Source of the DNA: Gracilaria domingensis
Lineage: Eukaryota > Rhodophyta > Florideophyceae > Gracilariales > Gracilariaceae
Length of the DNA stretch: 64,000 bases
Reading direction: 5' to 3'
Assembly (NCBI GenBank): GCA_022539475.1
Contig: VCMS01000177.1
Span: 1-64,000 of the forward strand
The notes under the pieces are model-generated. The model worked only from the letters and a program-made list of their open reading frames with translations, was not told where the DNA came from and did no database searches. A program made the position numbers and the translations under genes. This document shows, piece by piece, positions 34,229 to 45,856 of the stretch (position 1 is its first letter; every line of letters begins with the position of its first letter).

Positions 34229-34553
34229 TGTTGGTGTCCCGAACACGCGATGGAGCTTTCGCAACTCAGCTTCAGTGTAAAGACAGTAATCAATATCTTC
34301 GGGGTCCCATTTGTGGACAAGAAAATAGTTCTTGAATGTGAGAGGCTGTGTAAGGTGTTTGTACAACACTTGGCGCTTCTGAATACTGATTTCCAGCCCG
34401 TTTTCAACCATATCCTTCATGCTGAGAAGGCTTGGTACGTTCCCGGCGAGAATCTGAAATTGGACATCGATTACCAGCCCTAAGCCCTTGAACGGAATAG
34501 GAATCGTCGCGGTACCTATGGCTCTCTTTGTGCCCCCAATTCCTGTCAGACTC
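34229..34553 (-). repeat. Inverted repeat arm, left
   Basis: Reverse complement of 36,452-36,776. It ends against a 40-bp T-rich tract at 34,554-34,591. The arms flank about 1.9 kb of copia integrase and reverse transcriptase. Confidence 0.9.
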
Positions 34554-36451
34554 TTTTTTTTTTTTATTTATTTTTTTTTTTATTTTTTTAAAGACATCCA
34601 ACTGTTCATACATTTCTGAATTTCTTGAAGCGAGCCAGGCCAGATGATATGAACAAGGACGTTCGCGATGCTGTTGATGAACTTACCAAAGCTTGCAATA
34701 CCTGTGCAACTCACGCCTCCAGCCCCCGCAGGTTTAAGTTAACTATCGGTACAGACGACCTGAAATTCAATCACATTGTCGCAATTGATATAATGTATAT
34801 CAACAACAAGCCTCTCCTACACGCTGTCGACGAGGCAACGCACTACAGCGCTGCATTATTTCTGAACCGTGTGCGGTCCTCCGATGTTTGGAAGGCTTTT
34901 CTGCGATGTTGGTCGCGTTTGTATCTCGGTCCCCCAGATTTTCTTCGAGTCGATCAAGGCAGTAACTTTGTCTCGAAAGAGTTTCTCGATACCGCAGAAA
35001 CCGATGGAATATCCGTGCTACAGGCCCCAGTGGAGTCCCCTTCGACAATGTCGCATGTCGAAAGATATCATGGGCCTTTACGGAACGCATATCTCAAGAT
35101 CAGGGAGAACATGTCAAGGACCGAGACAGATGCAGATTGTCTACAAATGGCCATCAAATCTGTGAATGACACCGTAGGACCCGAAGGCCTCTGCCCTACA
35201 CTTCTGTTGTTTGGTTCTCTACCTCGCCCAGCTCGTAGGATTCCAGCCGAGACACAGTTGCAGAGATCAGCAGCAATCAAAGCTGCCAAGAAGGAAGTGC
35301 AGAAAGAGCAAGCTAAACGAAGACTCTCCTTTGGTTTGAAGCACAGCGGTGGCCCGAAAGGGAAGGAGCACAGCGAGAGGCTAGTCAAATTGTCTGCAGG
35401 CTCCCCTGTTTATGTGTATCGTGACACATCAAAACTCTGGGAGGGTCCATTTTCCCTCATCCAAGTGGAAGGAGAAACGGTAGTGGTTCAGCTGCCTCAC
35501 GGAAGACGTATTTTTCGGTCGCATGTGGTCAATCCTGTAACTGATTCTGATTTAAAACTACACAATGCAGTCAAATTCAACCAGAAAAAGTCTGGAGTGA
35601 GGGGTGACGTTCCAACCTCAACTTGGAAAACGAAGGAGAACGTTAACTCTAAACGATCAAACCCGCTGAATGAAGAAGCACTTTCCGATGTTGTGGTAAC
35701 TGCCATGTTTGGGAGCCCCACGACTCTCCAAGATATCACGGACAACCCCTCGAGCCATGCATTTGTCGAGTCAAGGAAAAAGGAACTCTCTCAATTGGAG
35801 AAACGCAACACGTTCAAGGTCGTGGCTTTGGACTCAGTGCCTTCCAACGTGCGGATATTCGGAAGCCGATGGGTCGATCTGGTGAAGACCGTGAATGGAA
35901 ACACTTTCGAGAGATCGAGATTGGTTGCGCAAAACTTTCGGGATAAGGGCGCATTACATATCGCCACCAAGTCTCCTACAGTGTCACGCCTTGGCCAACG
36001 AGTGACTCTCTCCGTAGCGGCACTGTTTCCCAATTACAGTGCATATGTGAGGGACATTTCCCAAGCATACGTCCAATCTGCTTCCCCAATCAAGCGAGAT
36101 ATTTACCTCAGGCCACCTCAGGAAATGGGACTCGCAGAGAACAAGGTGCTACAAGTACTCAAACCACTCTATGGTATACCAGAGAGCGGGCTTTACTGGT
36201 TTGTAACATACCATGCTCATCATAAGGACAATCTGGTAATGTTACCCACGAAGCCAGACGTTTGTTTGCTCTACAGGAGAGGACAGGCAGAACTGGAGGG
36301 AGTCGTTGCTCTGCAAGTAGATGATTCACTGGGAGTAGGAAATGAAGACTTTTTGGAAGATGAAGAACGAGAGTGTCATGTCTTACTCTCAATACAAAGC
36401 TTATTGCGATGCATTTTACGTACCTTGCCGTTTGGAACAGGATAACACGAG

Positions 36452-36776
36452 GAGTCTGACAGGAATTGGGGGCACAAAGAGAGCCATAGGTACCGCGACG
36501 ATTCCTATTCCGTTCAAGGACTTAGGGCTGGTAATCGATGTCCAATTTCAGATTCTCGCCGGGAACGTACCAAGCCTTCTCAGCATGAAGGATATGGTTG
36601 AAAACGGGCTGGAAATCAGTATTCAGAAGCGCCAAGTGTTGTACAAACACCTTACACAGCCTCTCACATTCAAGAACTATTTTCTTGTCCACAAATGGGA
36701 CCCCGAAGATATTGATTACTGTCTTTACACTGAAGCTGAGTTGCGAAAGCTCCATCGCGTGTTCGGGACACCAACA
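36452..36776 (+). repeat. Inverted repeat arm, right
   Basis: Partner of 34,229-34,553, starting GAGTCTGACAGG and ending GGGACACCAACA. This copy is in the coding sense of the copia protease and integrase-leading region. Confidence 0.9.
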
Positions 36777-36790
36777 AGAGTGGCTTTGCT

Positions 36791-37612
36791 GCCGTGCTTG
36801 TTCAAGTAGTTGACGACCTAGTTGCGGCGTGTGCGCGCGCATGTAAGCAGTTGTGAACGTTGCTCACTGCCAACTGTCCCTACAGGCAAATTGAAAGTCC
36901 CACATGCGTCCAAAATGTGGGCGACAATGGCACAAAATCATCCTTCCAATCATGCATCCAGATATGGGCCAAATACGGCCAAAATTATGCCCCGAAAATG
37001 TGACCAATATATTGCCACATAAGGTGCTGCCGAAATGTGGACAAAAAATGTACGAAAAATATGCTCAAAATGTGACCAATAGTAGTTCAAAATGGTTTCC
37101 AAAAGAGGTCTACTCCGGTCCACAATGTTGCTCGCTCCAAAGGGCACCGATACCCTGACTAGCACTGAATTCGTACGGAATGAGTTCAAGCAGATGCCAT
37201 AAGAAGCGGACGAAAGTGGAACTAAATGTGTGCTTTTCAAGTCCTGAAATGTATTTCTGTTTGCTAACGTAGCGTAGGCCGTATCAGAACCAGAATGACC
37301 CCTTAGTACGTCTGAATATGAACATTTCATAGTTATCTGATGCGCAAGGAGAGTGCGCTATGAGACCCAACAAAGATCGATATCATTGCAACAACATTAC
37401 ATTTTATTTCCCAAACAGTGGCATCATAGTCGTCCAACGTGATGACACAGTGACAATTCAGGAGGCTGCATGCATCATAATAGTGATACCTGAATACCAA
37501 AAGTGATTGCGCCAGATGAGCGAGTAAAGGAGAACGAGATGGTCAGCAGGCGGCTGGAGAACAAGAACAACAGAACTTGGAAAGCCATGTTCGTGATAAC
37601 GGCGATAAGAAG
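36791..37612. other. SINE fragment, then AT-rich gene-free DNA
   Basis: Bases 36,826-36,885 resemble the SINE body (GCATGTAAGCAGTTGT, then ACTGCCAACTGT). From 36,900 to 37,100 the word AAAATGTG recurs, and AAAATGTGACCAATA occurs twice near 36,996 and 37,066. No gene is supported up to 37,612. Confidence 0.45.
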
Positions 37613-39058
37613 TTAAAAATCTTCTTCAGAGTCAGAAGCCGAGTCATGGGCTGCCCTGCGACGCTGCTGTGGAGCCCTGCGTCTTGCTCGATGAGACTTT
37701 GGGAGACGAGTAGATCCTCGATCACGTCGACTTTTTCTTGCTTCAGAGGTCAATCGAGCTCTCTTCTTGCTTCGCACTGACGCTTGTGAGCGTGCAGGGT
37801 GCTGGGTTAGTTCCTCAGTTATCTTCGTACGCGTACGAGTACTCGCCATACTTTCCTTGCCTCCCTTTCGTACTTGATTCCTTCGTGGCGGGCGAGCTAT
37901 CTCCTCTTCCTCTTCTGAAAGGCTTGAGTGACACATGTCCTGATCTTCCTCGTGTCCATTCGAACCTCTGCTGTTCACGATGTCTTCCTCTTCGTTGAGG
38001 AAATTGCTGCCACTAGAATGGTCTGAGTGTGCTATTGGCACGATTTCATCATCATCATGTTGAATTGATTGCTCACGTCTAACCTCCTTATCGACCAGAG
38101 TCCTAGACGTCAAACTGCGATGACCAGCATGCTCTTCATTGTCACTCGGATCTTGGTTGGGCGTCCCCCGGACTTCCGCACTCTGAATATTTGAAGTATG
38201 CGGTGATGGACCAGGAGAAGATGACATGGGAAGCGCTACTGGCTCAGCGGTAAATGTATGGGGGTCTCGATTCTCGCATGCCAGGGCCTGTGATTCCTGA
38301 GGATGTTGTACATCGTGCATGGTACCGTTTCCTTGAGCCATTGAGTCTTGGTTTGGTGCTGATGGCTGCGGGACTGATGTATTTCCAGGCTGTCTCTTGT
38401 CTCGCTTGGCTGCCTCTACCACGGCTTTCTTGTCGCGCTGGACAGCCTCCTTGATGAGCTCGGTAACAATCCATTGGTTCTGAGCGGTTCCAAGTAGAGG
38501 AAAGGTTTCCGTCAGGCTTCGCTGAATCTGCATGAGTTGGGATGAAAACTGAGAACGGATGGAACGAAATGTATGCTCCCCACGCTTCAGCTTCAGGCGC
38601 TTGTAAAGATATCGACGAGCTGTATCCTTCACTGCATTTGCAAGTTCGGTGTACAATGGAAAGTTATCATCATACAGTTGAGACTTTCCCATGCGCTCTT
38701 GATATAAGCGGTTAAACACAACTCTAGAGGAGATCAGTGTGACAGTCGGATAACCTGGGAGATCTTTAGGCTTCATCTTCCGTTTGGACGAAGCTGTCGG
38801 AATCGGAACAGAGTTTGGGGGCAGAAGTCCATGTGAATTCCTGTTGCCGTTTCGTTCCGGTCCAATACGAACATCGTTTACATTGTTCGAAATCGATGCG
38901 GGTGCCGGTGTGTGGTCAAAAACTCGCTCCGTGGCCTCCACTTGTGCATCACGGTGCACGCTGCGGTGGCTGGCGCCGGTGGCAGTCGCATTGAAGCTGC
39001 CATTTGTGAAAGAGCGCAAATGGCGGTTGACATCACTATCGGCAGTAACGTTCGGCAT
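37613..39058 (-). CDS. Hypothetical 481-residue nuclear-type protein
   Basis: An uninterrupted frame, not recognised. Residues 1-100 are low in structure. Residues 105-230 look helical (YPTVTLISSRVVFNRLYQER and a later Gln/Leu-rich helix). Residues 300-400 are acidic and Ser-rich. The last 80 residues are strongly basic with RSK and RRR runs, typical of nuclear or nucleic-acid-binding proteins. It is transcribed away from the Tnp2 transposase, sharing a 560-bp upstream region. That would fit an accessory gene of the same transposon, but it could equally be a host gene. Confidence 0.5.
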   Translation of the reverse strand: MPNVTADSDVNRHLRSFTNGSFNATATGASHRSVHRDAQVEATERVFDHTPAPASISNNVNDVRIGPERNGNRNSHGLLPPNSVPIPTASSKRKMKPKDLPGYPTVTLISSRVVFNRLYQERMGKSQLYDDNFPLYTELANAVKDTARRYLYKRLKLKRGEHTFRSIRSQFSSQLMQIQRSLTETFPLLGTAQNQWIVTELIKEAVQRDKKAVVEAAKRDKRQPGNTSVPQPSAPNQDSMAQGNGTMHDVQHPQESQALACENRDPHTFTAEPVALPMSSSPGPSPHTSNIQSAEVRGTPNQDPSDNEEHAGHRSLTSRTLVDKEVRREQSIQHDDDEIVPIAHSDHSSGSNFLNEEEDIVNSRGSNGHEEDQDMCHSSLSEEEEEIARPPRRNQVRKGGKESMASTRTRTKITEELTQHPARSQASVRSKKRARLTSEARKSRRDRGSTRLPKSHRARRRAPQQRRRAAHDSASDSEEDF

Positions 39059-39619
39059 ATTGATAAGGGTGGCGAAAGTGAGTAGCTAAAGATTTGGATG
39101 CTGTCAGAACCATAACGAATGATGACGAAGACTAACGGTGGGATATTTCATGACTTACTTTTGGATCTCGCTGCGAAGACTGACGGCGCCGTAGGTATTA
39201 CAACCAGCGACCGCTATCGTTGGTGGAGAGAAGGAAAATCGTAGGAGAAGATCGGCAGTTGGTAGACAAGATGATAGCCTGGAAAAGGACCGTACCACTG
39301 TCTTCGTGAACTTGGCGTCGAGAACCATGGTGGGAGAGGAGAACGAGAAGAGAGATGATGCCGGGTTCTTAACGCATGAGACGGAGGGATGAAGCGCGGG
39401 GATTCGAGTGAAACTCACACGAAGCGAAAGATTTGACGACTCTTCGTGAGTCGAACCGTCGCCCACTTTTGAAAACAAAACTTTGTACCAAAGTTTGAAT
39501 TTTGAGTTAAGTTTTGCTCCATCCATTTCGTTGACAAATGAGGTGCGAATTTCAGCTTCTCGGAAAGATTGAGCTCGCTCAGTTCGGTCTCTATTGGACC
39601 CTAACCGTACGAAGTACAT
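39059..39619. other. Shared upstream region between divergent genes
   Basis: No gene is supported. The segment separates the start of the minus-strand 481-codon gene from the plus-strand transposase region and may hold two promoters. An open frame across it on the minus strand lacks recognisable features and is judged chance. Confidence 0.4.
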
Positions 39620-42600
39620 TTGTGTGCTGTGGATCAAGCAGAAATGTACCGACATACTCGTCGAAAGCGATTTCGATGGGAGGATGACCAAGGAGAACAG
39701 TCCATTTGTTTTCTCGAAAATGACGATATTGGCGAGAATGTCGAAGAAGCAGAACGTGTAGAACTTCAAGTAACAAGATCATACAAGAGAGCCTTCAGAT
39801 GGGAACAGGCGATGAACTCTTCATGTCCAATATCCGTGAACGACAATGTTGTGCATTTGAATCACGATCTACACACTTCATTCACACAAATTACACTTCC
39901 GGTCCGCAGGGAGATACGAACGCAGTGGTTCTCGATGAGTTAGGCACATCTGACCCCAACAGTAAACTTAGAAGCACAGTTGATTCGAACGAGAGCCCAA
40001 TTAACGAAAATGAAACAGACGATGAAATCCCCAACTTCATGGAAGAAGCTAACAGTTTTTCGTGTTCTCGAGAGACATTATTTCAAGGCTCCCTGAACAG
40101 CGGTCTGCAATGTAGTAGCAACACTCATTTGAGTGCTTTGGGACACGAGTTGTGTGAAAAGAGTCACATACAATTTGAATTCGAACGCATATCGGATTTC
40201 ATCTTCCAGGCGGAAACGTCCAATATATCAAAGCGTGCAATCGAGAATTTGATTCGTACTCGACCAATCTCTGCATGCTTCTCTTATCGATCGCTTATTT
40301 CACTTTCAATCAAGCGTTCTAAACTGCGAAAATCGGCAATCAGTATCTGTAGAGAAGGACATACTGCTCGATCCGGGGTGCTAAAAAATTCCAAAGTCTG
40401 TCCCACTTGTACTTTACCATTCCGCAAAACTGGTATGATGTTTTGGTTCCTGGGTGTATCTTCGGCACTTGTGGGACTCTGCAATGCTGAGGCCTACTTC
40501 ACCGAGATAATGAATGGCTGTAAAAGAGCACAAGACTTTCTGCTGAACAAAGGAGAACAACCCACTCCCCATGACTATTACCATGGCGAGCTTTTCTTCC
40601 AACAACATGGAAATCGAATGAGAAATTGGAACCCTGATGAAGAAGTGGTTGTTTTTCTGTCTTTGTCGACCGACGGATTTGAATGTGGTAGAGATAGAAT
40701 GGGTAACAGTGTGTCAATATAGCCAGTGATATCAACGGTATTGAACTTTTCCTTCTCAAAACGAAGCCAAGCCTCTAATTCCATAATTCATGCTGTTATT
40801 CCGGGAGCACATGACCCAGCGTACTTCGAAACCTTTTTGGAACCTCTGGTGACGGATTTGAAATCGTTAGAAAAAGGTATAAGAGTTCCGTGCCATGATG
40901 GAAAGATTCGAAATCTGAAGGCATTCATGTTGTATTTCACAGCAGACTGGCCAGCTGCATCAAAGGTTTTCGGATACGCAGGTCACAACGCACGGAAGTT
41001 CTGTAGATTCTGCTGTAAAGGCAAGAGGTATGTGAGAGAATTGAAAAGATCATGCGCGTGCCCTGAGGCAACCGCAAAAGTATTTGACAACGCCCTGAAA
41101 AGGAAAGCACGGATGACCGTGCGTGAAATCATTCGTCTTGAAATGCCAGAAAAGCGAAGCCATTCAGGTATAAAGAATATATGGATCAAGCTTAGCAGCA
41201 GGCATATAGATCCCGTATTCAGAAAGAAAATCATCAGAGAAACAGGGATCAAAAGGAGACCGTGCCTTTCCAGGTTGCAGCTGGATTATGTGTATTCATT
41301 TCCATATGACGTAATGCATCTCGTTCTTCTCGGGTGGGTTAAGAAAGTACTGCAACTTATTACAACTGCACATCCCAGACACGCAAACCTAACGGAACTA
41401 CCTGCATACTGCATACCATCGCAAACTCTGCGTAAAATCAACGAAGCCATGGCCAATGTCTCAAACGGAATACCGAGTTCTTGGGGTAGACCTCCGTTTT
41501 CGTTGGAGCATCTATTGAAATACAAAGCGGAAGACCTAAAAAGACACGCAGAGATATACCTCACCCCATTCTTGCATTGCTTCAAAGTGTCGAAGAAGAT
41601 TTTGCGTCTCTGGGTTTTGACTTCACAGATGGTGACTCTTTGCTTTCAATACGATTGTTCAAACGAACGCGTGGAATACTTGCGAAAAACAGTTGAAGAG
41701 CTGTTTGCAAAGTATGTGGTTCTCTTCTATGAGGCTGAATCTGATGCTCATTGTTTCACTCCTTCTTCACATGCAGTTCTTCACATCCCTGATCTCCTTC
41801 GTCACTGCGGTCCGTTGCCATTGTCGTCACAATTTGTTGTTGAAAGATTACTGGGAGAGATTGGAAAACGCATCCAAAACAGCCCAAACCTCTGTACTCA
41901 CATTTTCCACAAGAACTTTCGACTTCTTGCTATGAGACTGACTTGAAATAGCATCCAGAACGTTGAGGAAGATGAGTATCATACCAGTGTAGCACACCCT
42001 GAAAGCGGAAGAGAGGATGCAGACTTTGTTAGGGGTGAACATTTTCTGCGTTGGAAGCTACCGAGATCCCGGACAAAATTGGCAGACTCATGAACGCAAT
42101 CGTGCCATTCCCAGTTTTGTTACGGATACACTCGGAGCTCAAACTAGTTTTCACATCGATAGAGCTAGAGAGTATGAAAGCGCCATCATTCGCAAGCCCG
42201 AAGGTTCAATTTCCATTGAAACGAACCAGGCATATCACAAACGATCTGCAAAGCGATCTGGCTGTCGACAAAAGCACTATATCGCTGCTCACTTCATAGG
42301 TCCGGATGGCAGTTCCTGCTTCTCCACCTTCAATTCCTCCCTACATGACGGTGATGCACGACGATTCCGGGATGTGTACTTTGGAAGCGTCACAAAGATT
42401 CTTGAGTTAACTCTTCTCACGCAACCCCAGAAAAGACGAATTCAACTTGTTCTCGTAGATATAACATGGGAGCAAGGACTAAAACAAGATTTAGATGCGA
42501 ACGTGTGCTTCACTGAAGGTAGAAGAATCACATCAAAGTCCACAGAGGTTGCCCAGGTGATTCAGCGAAGTATCGGAGTACTGCACATATCTCGCCGTAT

Positions 42601-42682
42601 ATACTTTCTAGACAAGGATGGCAAGTCCAGAAGACTTGGGGACGTGGACGAAACACTTCGAGGGGTTATTGCAGTAAAGTGA
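39620..42682 (+). mobile_element. Tnp2-type (CACTA-like) DNA transposase gene
   Basis: The main frame at 39,799-41,946 encodes a Tnp2-like transposase. LSLSTDGFECGRD near 40,665 carries the first acidic residue, followed by ADWPAASKVFGYAGHNARKF with a Cys-rich pair (FCRFCC). PYDVMHLVLLGWVKKVL near 41,310 holds the second, and a Glu lies in FVVERLLGEIGKRI near 41,850. This is the order in CACTA/Plavaka elements. A single TAG at 40,720-40,722 splits the frame where Tnp2 proteins usually have Trp. The start (39,620-39,800) and the C-terminal segment (42,017-42,682) are in other frames, so introns or decay are possible. Terminal inverted repeats were not found. Confidence 0.75.
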
Positions 42683-42950
42683 GACAGTTGTTTTCCTTCT
42701 ACGCGAGTTACAAAGCATGGCCTAAACCGTCCTTCTTCAACGCGGTGCGCGTGCGAGTGCGGAGTACAGGTCTCTTTCCACTATGCAGCAATCTGACATC
42801 TGTCAATGTCGCTCATCAATAATTTCTGCTGGCTCCATGGAGGCCACCGTTATCGTGAGCCAGATCCAGCGCTGAAACATACAGGAGCGCCAAAGAAATG
42901 TAATGAATGGCAGCACACGTCAAAGATGTTGACTAACAAAAGGGATCCGT

Positions 42951-43601
42951 ATGTTTTCTCGAAGACTGCGAATGATCGATGACGTTTTCACAAGAAGAAA
43001 ATCAGGTGAAAGTTTGAGCTACCACTTGAGGAGAGCAAACAAACAGTGGCCTGCAAACGTTGATGGCCCGAGGCGGCAGGGCGCGACGGCGCGTGTCGTG
43101 GTGGCCGCTTCATCAAAGAACGCACACTGGTGGCAAGGGCGCTGTGAATTCCGTGACGAAAACCCTGCGCTGATGTGTTTCTGCTGCGATTGGTTTTATG
43201 CTGCGCCTCGGGCGATGATGTGGACGCCGCAGCTGCCGTTGCGGATATTAGCTTTCTCGCTTGGTGGGTGGCAGTTGCTTGCAACCGGAAGTATGCTTAA
43301 GAATATCTTCCGTGGCGGCGTTGACGATTCATCGACCGGAGATTGCGTCTCAAGACGAGGACGTTGGTTTGGATCAAAATATGCTAGCTGTATCACGAGC
43401 GTAAAACTTGATGGCAGTACGCAACCAATTTTCATCACCGACAATGGCGATGCACAGCATCATGACGGGTGTCTGTCTGTAGAGTTGGCGTATACCTCTT
43501 TGAGGCGAGTAATCGGCGCACAACGACAATGTAGTGAACACAGCCGCGTGGTACACGGAAATACAGAAAATTACGTGTGCGTCTGGCGGTGCTCAAATTG
43601 A
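42951..43601 (+). CDS. Hypothetical open frame downstream of the transposase
   Basis: A 216-codon frame with no recognised motif. It lies between the transposase region and a second small frame, so it may be part of the transposon or chance. Overlapping minus-strand frames exist in its first half, which lowers confidence. Confidence 0.2.
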   Translation: MFSRRLRMIDDVFTRRKSGESLSYHLRRANKQWPANVDGPRRQGATARVVVAASSKNAHWWQGRCEFRDENPALMCFCCDWFYAAPRAMMWTPQLPLRILAFSLGGWQLLATGSMLKNIFRGGVDDSSTGDCVSRRGRWFGSKYASCITSVKLDGSTQPIFITDNGDAQHHDGCLSVELAYTSLRRVIGAQRQCSEHSRVVHGNTENYVCVWRCSN

Positions 43602-43695
43602 AGCGTTGTAACGTACCACATGGCACGTTACAAGGATTCGTGAGTGCAGTCTGCGAAACAGCTCATCTTCACTATTTCTCGGTAAGTGCACGAAC

Positions 43696-44133
43696 ATGTC
43701 CATCGAATACCGCAAAATACTCATCCCGGAAGAAGTTGGCTTTCCACTGGATAGAATAAAGGTGCCCTCAAACGCCAAGACTGTCGTGATTAGACATGAA
43801 GCTTCTTTGACAACAGATGAGGAAGAAGTCTTACACGTGAAATCAGGAGTGCGGCGTAATTTGGCAGAAGTTCCAACTCACTCTATCAGTCCGTCTTTTC
43901 GTAAGACTCTATGGCGGTTGAATGATCAAAATCGCAAAAAGGAAAACCAGAATCGTCGTAAACGTTACAAGACAAAACGGAGCTCGGAATCTGACGCAGA
44001 ACGAGAGAATAGACGTGCCAAACGCCGCAAGGGGTATGCAGCTCGAAAGAGGTCGTTATCAGGTGATGGAGACTCTGTCCCTGAGTTGCTGACGGTAATG
44101 AACCTGAAACATCATCCCATGATGAACCAGTAA
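43696..44133 (+). CDS. Small basic hypothetical protein
   Basis: A 145-codon frame. Its second half (residues 75-125) is dominated by Arg, Lys and Glu, such as RENRRAKRRKGYAARKR, typical of a nucleic-acid-binding or coiled segment. The first half is mixed. It lies downstream of the Tnp2 transposase in the same direction and might be the last exon or an accessory gene of the transposon. Confidence 0.35.
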   Translation: MSIEYRKILIPEEVGFPLDRIKVPSNAKTVVIRHEASLTTDEEEVLHVKSGVRRNLAEVPTHSISPSFRKTLWRLNDQNRKKENQNRRKRYKTKRSSESDAERENRRAKRRKGYAARKRSLSGDGDSVPELLTVMNLKHHPMMNQ

Positions 44134-45283
44134 CAAATGGAAGATATTTCTACGAGTTAAAAGAGGATATGCGCACGGTTCGCTGTTTCACCCATTATCT
44201 GTGGGTCAATAACGTGCCAATACCAGATAATGAAACACTGTTACGCATATGTTCTGAAAGTGACGTTGCAACACCTATCCGGATGAAGGCGAGGTAGAGC
44301 AACAAAGGCAATTTGCAAGCAACGTGTCAGGATTCTTGCACGTTCAATAGTGAAGTAGATGAAGATGATTCTAGCACAGGTGCTTGCTAGTAACCTAGAA
44401 AATATAGAAGTGGTGATGACCCTGTATTATTCTTGAGGAGTCTTGCTGGGCTCTACTTCAATAAACCCCGGACGGCGCTATTGGTATGTACTAATGGTGA
44501 CGTTCACTCCCTCGGCGCGATTGGAGAAGTTTGTTGTGTTCAAATCCAGAACCCACGGTCGGCTCTGACACCAGTTGTAAAGTAGAGATTGAAACGCTCC
44601 TCGCAACGCCCTATCGCGGTGTGTGTGAGGACGACGGTATGCCTGCGTTGATTTGCTACAGCTTCGCGTCATGTATGTTCTATATCTCCAAGTAGATCTC
44701 ACATTCATGGAGCTTAGCGACGGATTGTTAACAATATTTGTGAAGTAATACGTTTCCAATGTTGACAAATGAATATGATGCTGAGAAGGATTATAAGAGA
44801 ACCAGTGATTTGCAAAACGAAGTGAGTATTATGATGCACAGCCTGCCAGTGCAGAATGACGAGAATCCGTGCACCAACAATGTTCTTTTCTGCAATGAGG
44901 ACCATGAGCGAAGCGATAGTTCAGTATCAAATGCGTATTACATGCGGGTGTCATCAAGAAGTGAGAGGAGATAGATGTCCACATGCTGCTCTCTTTCAGC
45001 GATAGCATGCGATGCTTTCCTTTGAAGCAGTAGAGGTAGTAACATATTGTTGGTCACAGCGACCTTCACGTCGAACCCACCCTCCAAGGGCATTCTGCGT
45101 CAGTCGAATGTCGTTTTTGCAATCCATGTCTTTGCCGCGCGTGACCAAGCACATGAAACATCCTTAAAGCATGCGTTTTAGTGGAGCCAGCGTCTTGAAC
45201 ATCCAATTCCGCAAACCCTGTTTTTTGCCAACATTGAAAAATGATACATTGGTGCTCCTTTCTCCCTATTCTTCATTTCTAGG
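44134..45283. other. No gene seen
   Basis: Only short frames without recognisable motifs occur. The transposon's right end may lie here, but no inverted terminal repeat was found. Confidence 0.4.
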
Positions 45284-45730
45284 TCAATAATGGCAACTTT
45301 CATGGCAGTCTTGTAGTACAGCGTGCCCGGTGGCATCCATCACATGCGGCGTTCGAGTCGAGCACCTTTCTGCAAGAAATGAATCTTGTACAGCTTTAAA
45401 TGGCAGTTGTGCCTTGCATGGTTGGCAATGTTCAGGTATAAAATGTTTGAAACTTTGGGACCAGAGCGCCCTACGTATTTTCGTAGAAAGGCGTTTTACT
45501 GGCGCTTTGTACGGCATAGAGTCCATTCGAAGAAGTGCGGAGGAGCGTTCCAAACTATTCCCAACCGATTCGGTTCCAAGTTCTTGCACCGGCGTCAGCA
45601 GTGCTTCGTTTCCTCGGTCTGCTGCCTCCTTCAACATCATAGCCATGCACACGCCATAATCTCTACTCTTATTTCTTACTCGCTGCCGCATATGACAGAA
45701 AGGGACTTGATCATGGGGTGGATACGACAT
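45284..45730 (-). CDS. Hypothetical open frame, low support
   Basis: A 148-codon frame with Cys and His scattered but not in a recognisable finger pattern. Plus-strand frames overlap it fully. It may be chance. Confidence 0.2.
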   Translation of the reverse strand: MSYPPHDQVPFCHMRQRVRNKSRDYGVCMAMMLKEAADRGNEALLTPVQELGTESVGNSLERSSALLRMDSMPYKAPVKRLSTKIRRALWSQSFKHFIPEHCQPCKAQLPFKAVQDSFLAERCSTRTPHVMDATGHAVLQDCHESCHY

Positions 45731-45856
45731 CGTTTGAGCAACGATTCAATTTCAATCATGGTACATTTTACCAGTTGGTAGGCGCGGCTTTATCATGTTC
45801 TGAACGTTGCTGGTGAGGCGTCTGGTCGCAATCAAGTAGTTCTTGTAAGTAAAACG

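Larger units (their letters stand above)
34229..36790 (+). mobile_element. Scrambled Ty1/copia fragment C3 with inverted repeat arms
   Basis: A 325-bp block at 34,229-34,553 is repeated in reverse orientation at 36,452-36,776 with almost no change. In the right-hand copy (plus sense) it encodes a protease-like block and the integrase-leading region (YCLYTEAELRKLHRVFG). Between the arms, 34,625-36,445 encodes integrase (Asp in VAIDIMY, Asp in RVDQGSNF, Glu in HVERYHG) and reverse transcriptase up to VDDS. Parts are therefore out of the normal order and RNase H and gag are absent. It is a rearranged, broken relic, but the arms are young or have been kept alike by conversion. Confidence 0.75.

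Noticed and set aside
34551-34592. T-rich tract as the poly-A tail of a retroposed copy
   Set aside because: The tract lies at the 5' side of the inverted arm's coding sense, the wrong end for a poly-A tail.
39155-39769. A 204-codon minus-strand frame between the divergent genes
   Set aside because: It has no motif and overlaps the start of the transposase region and the shared upstream region.
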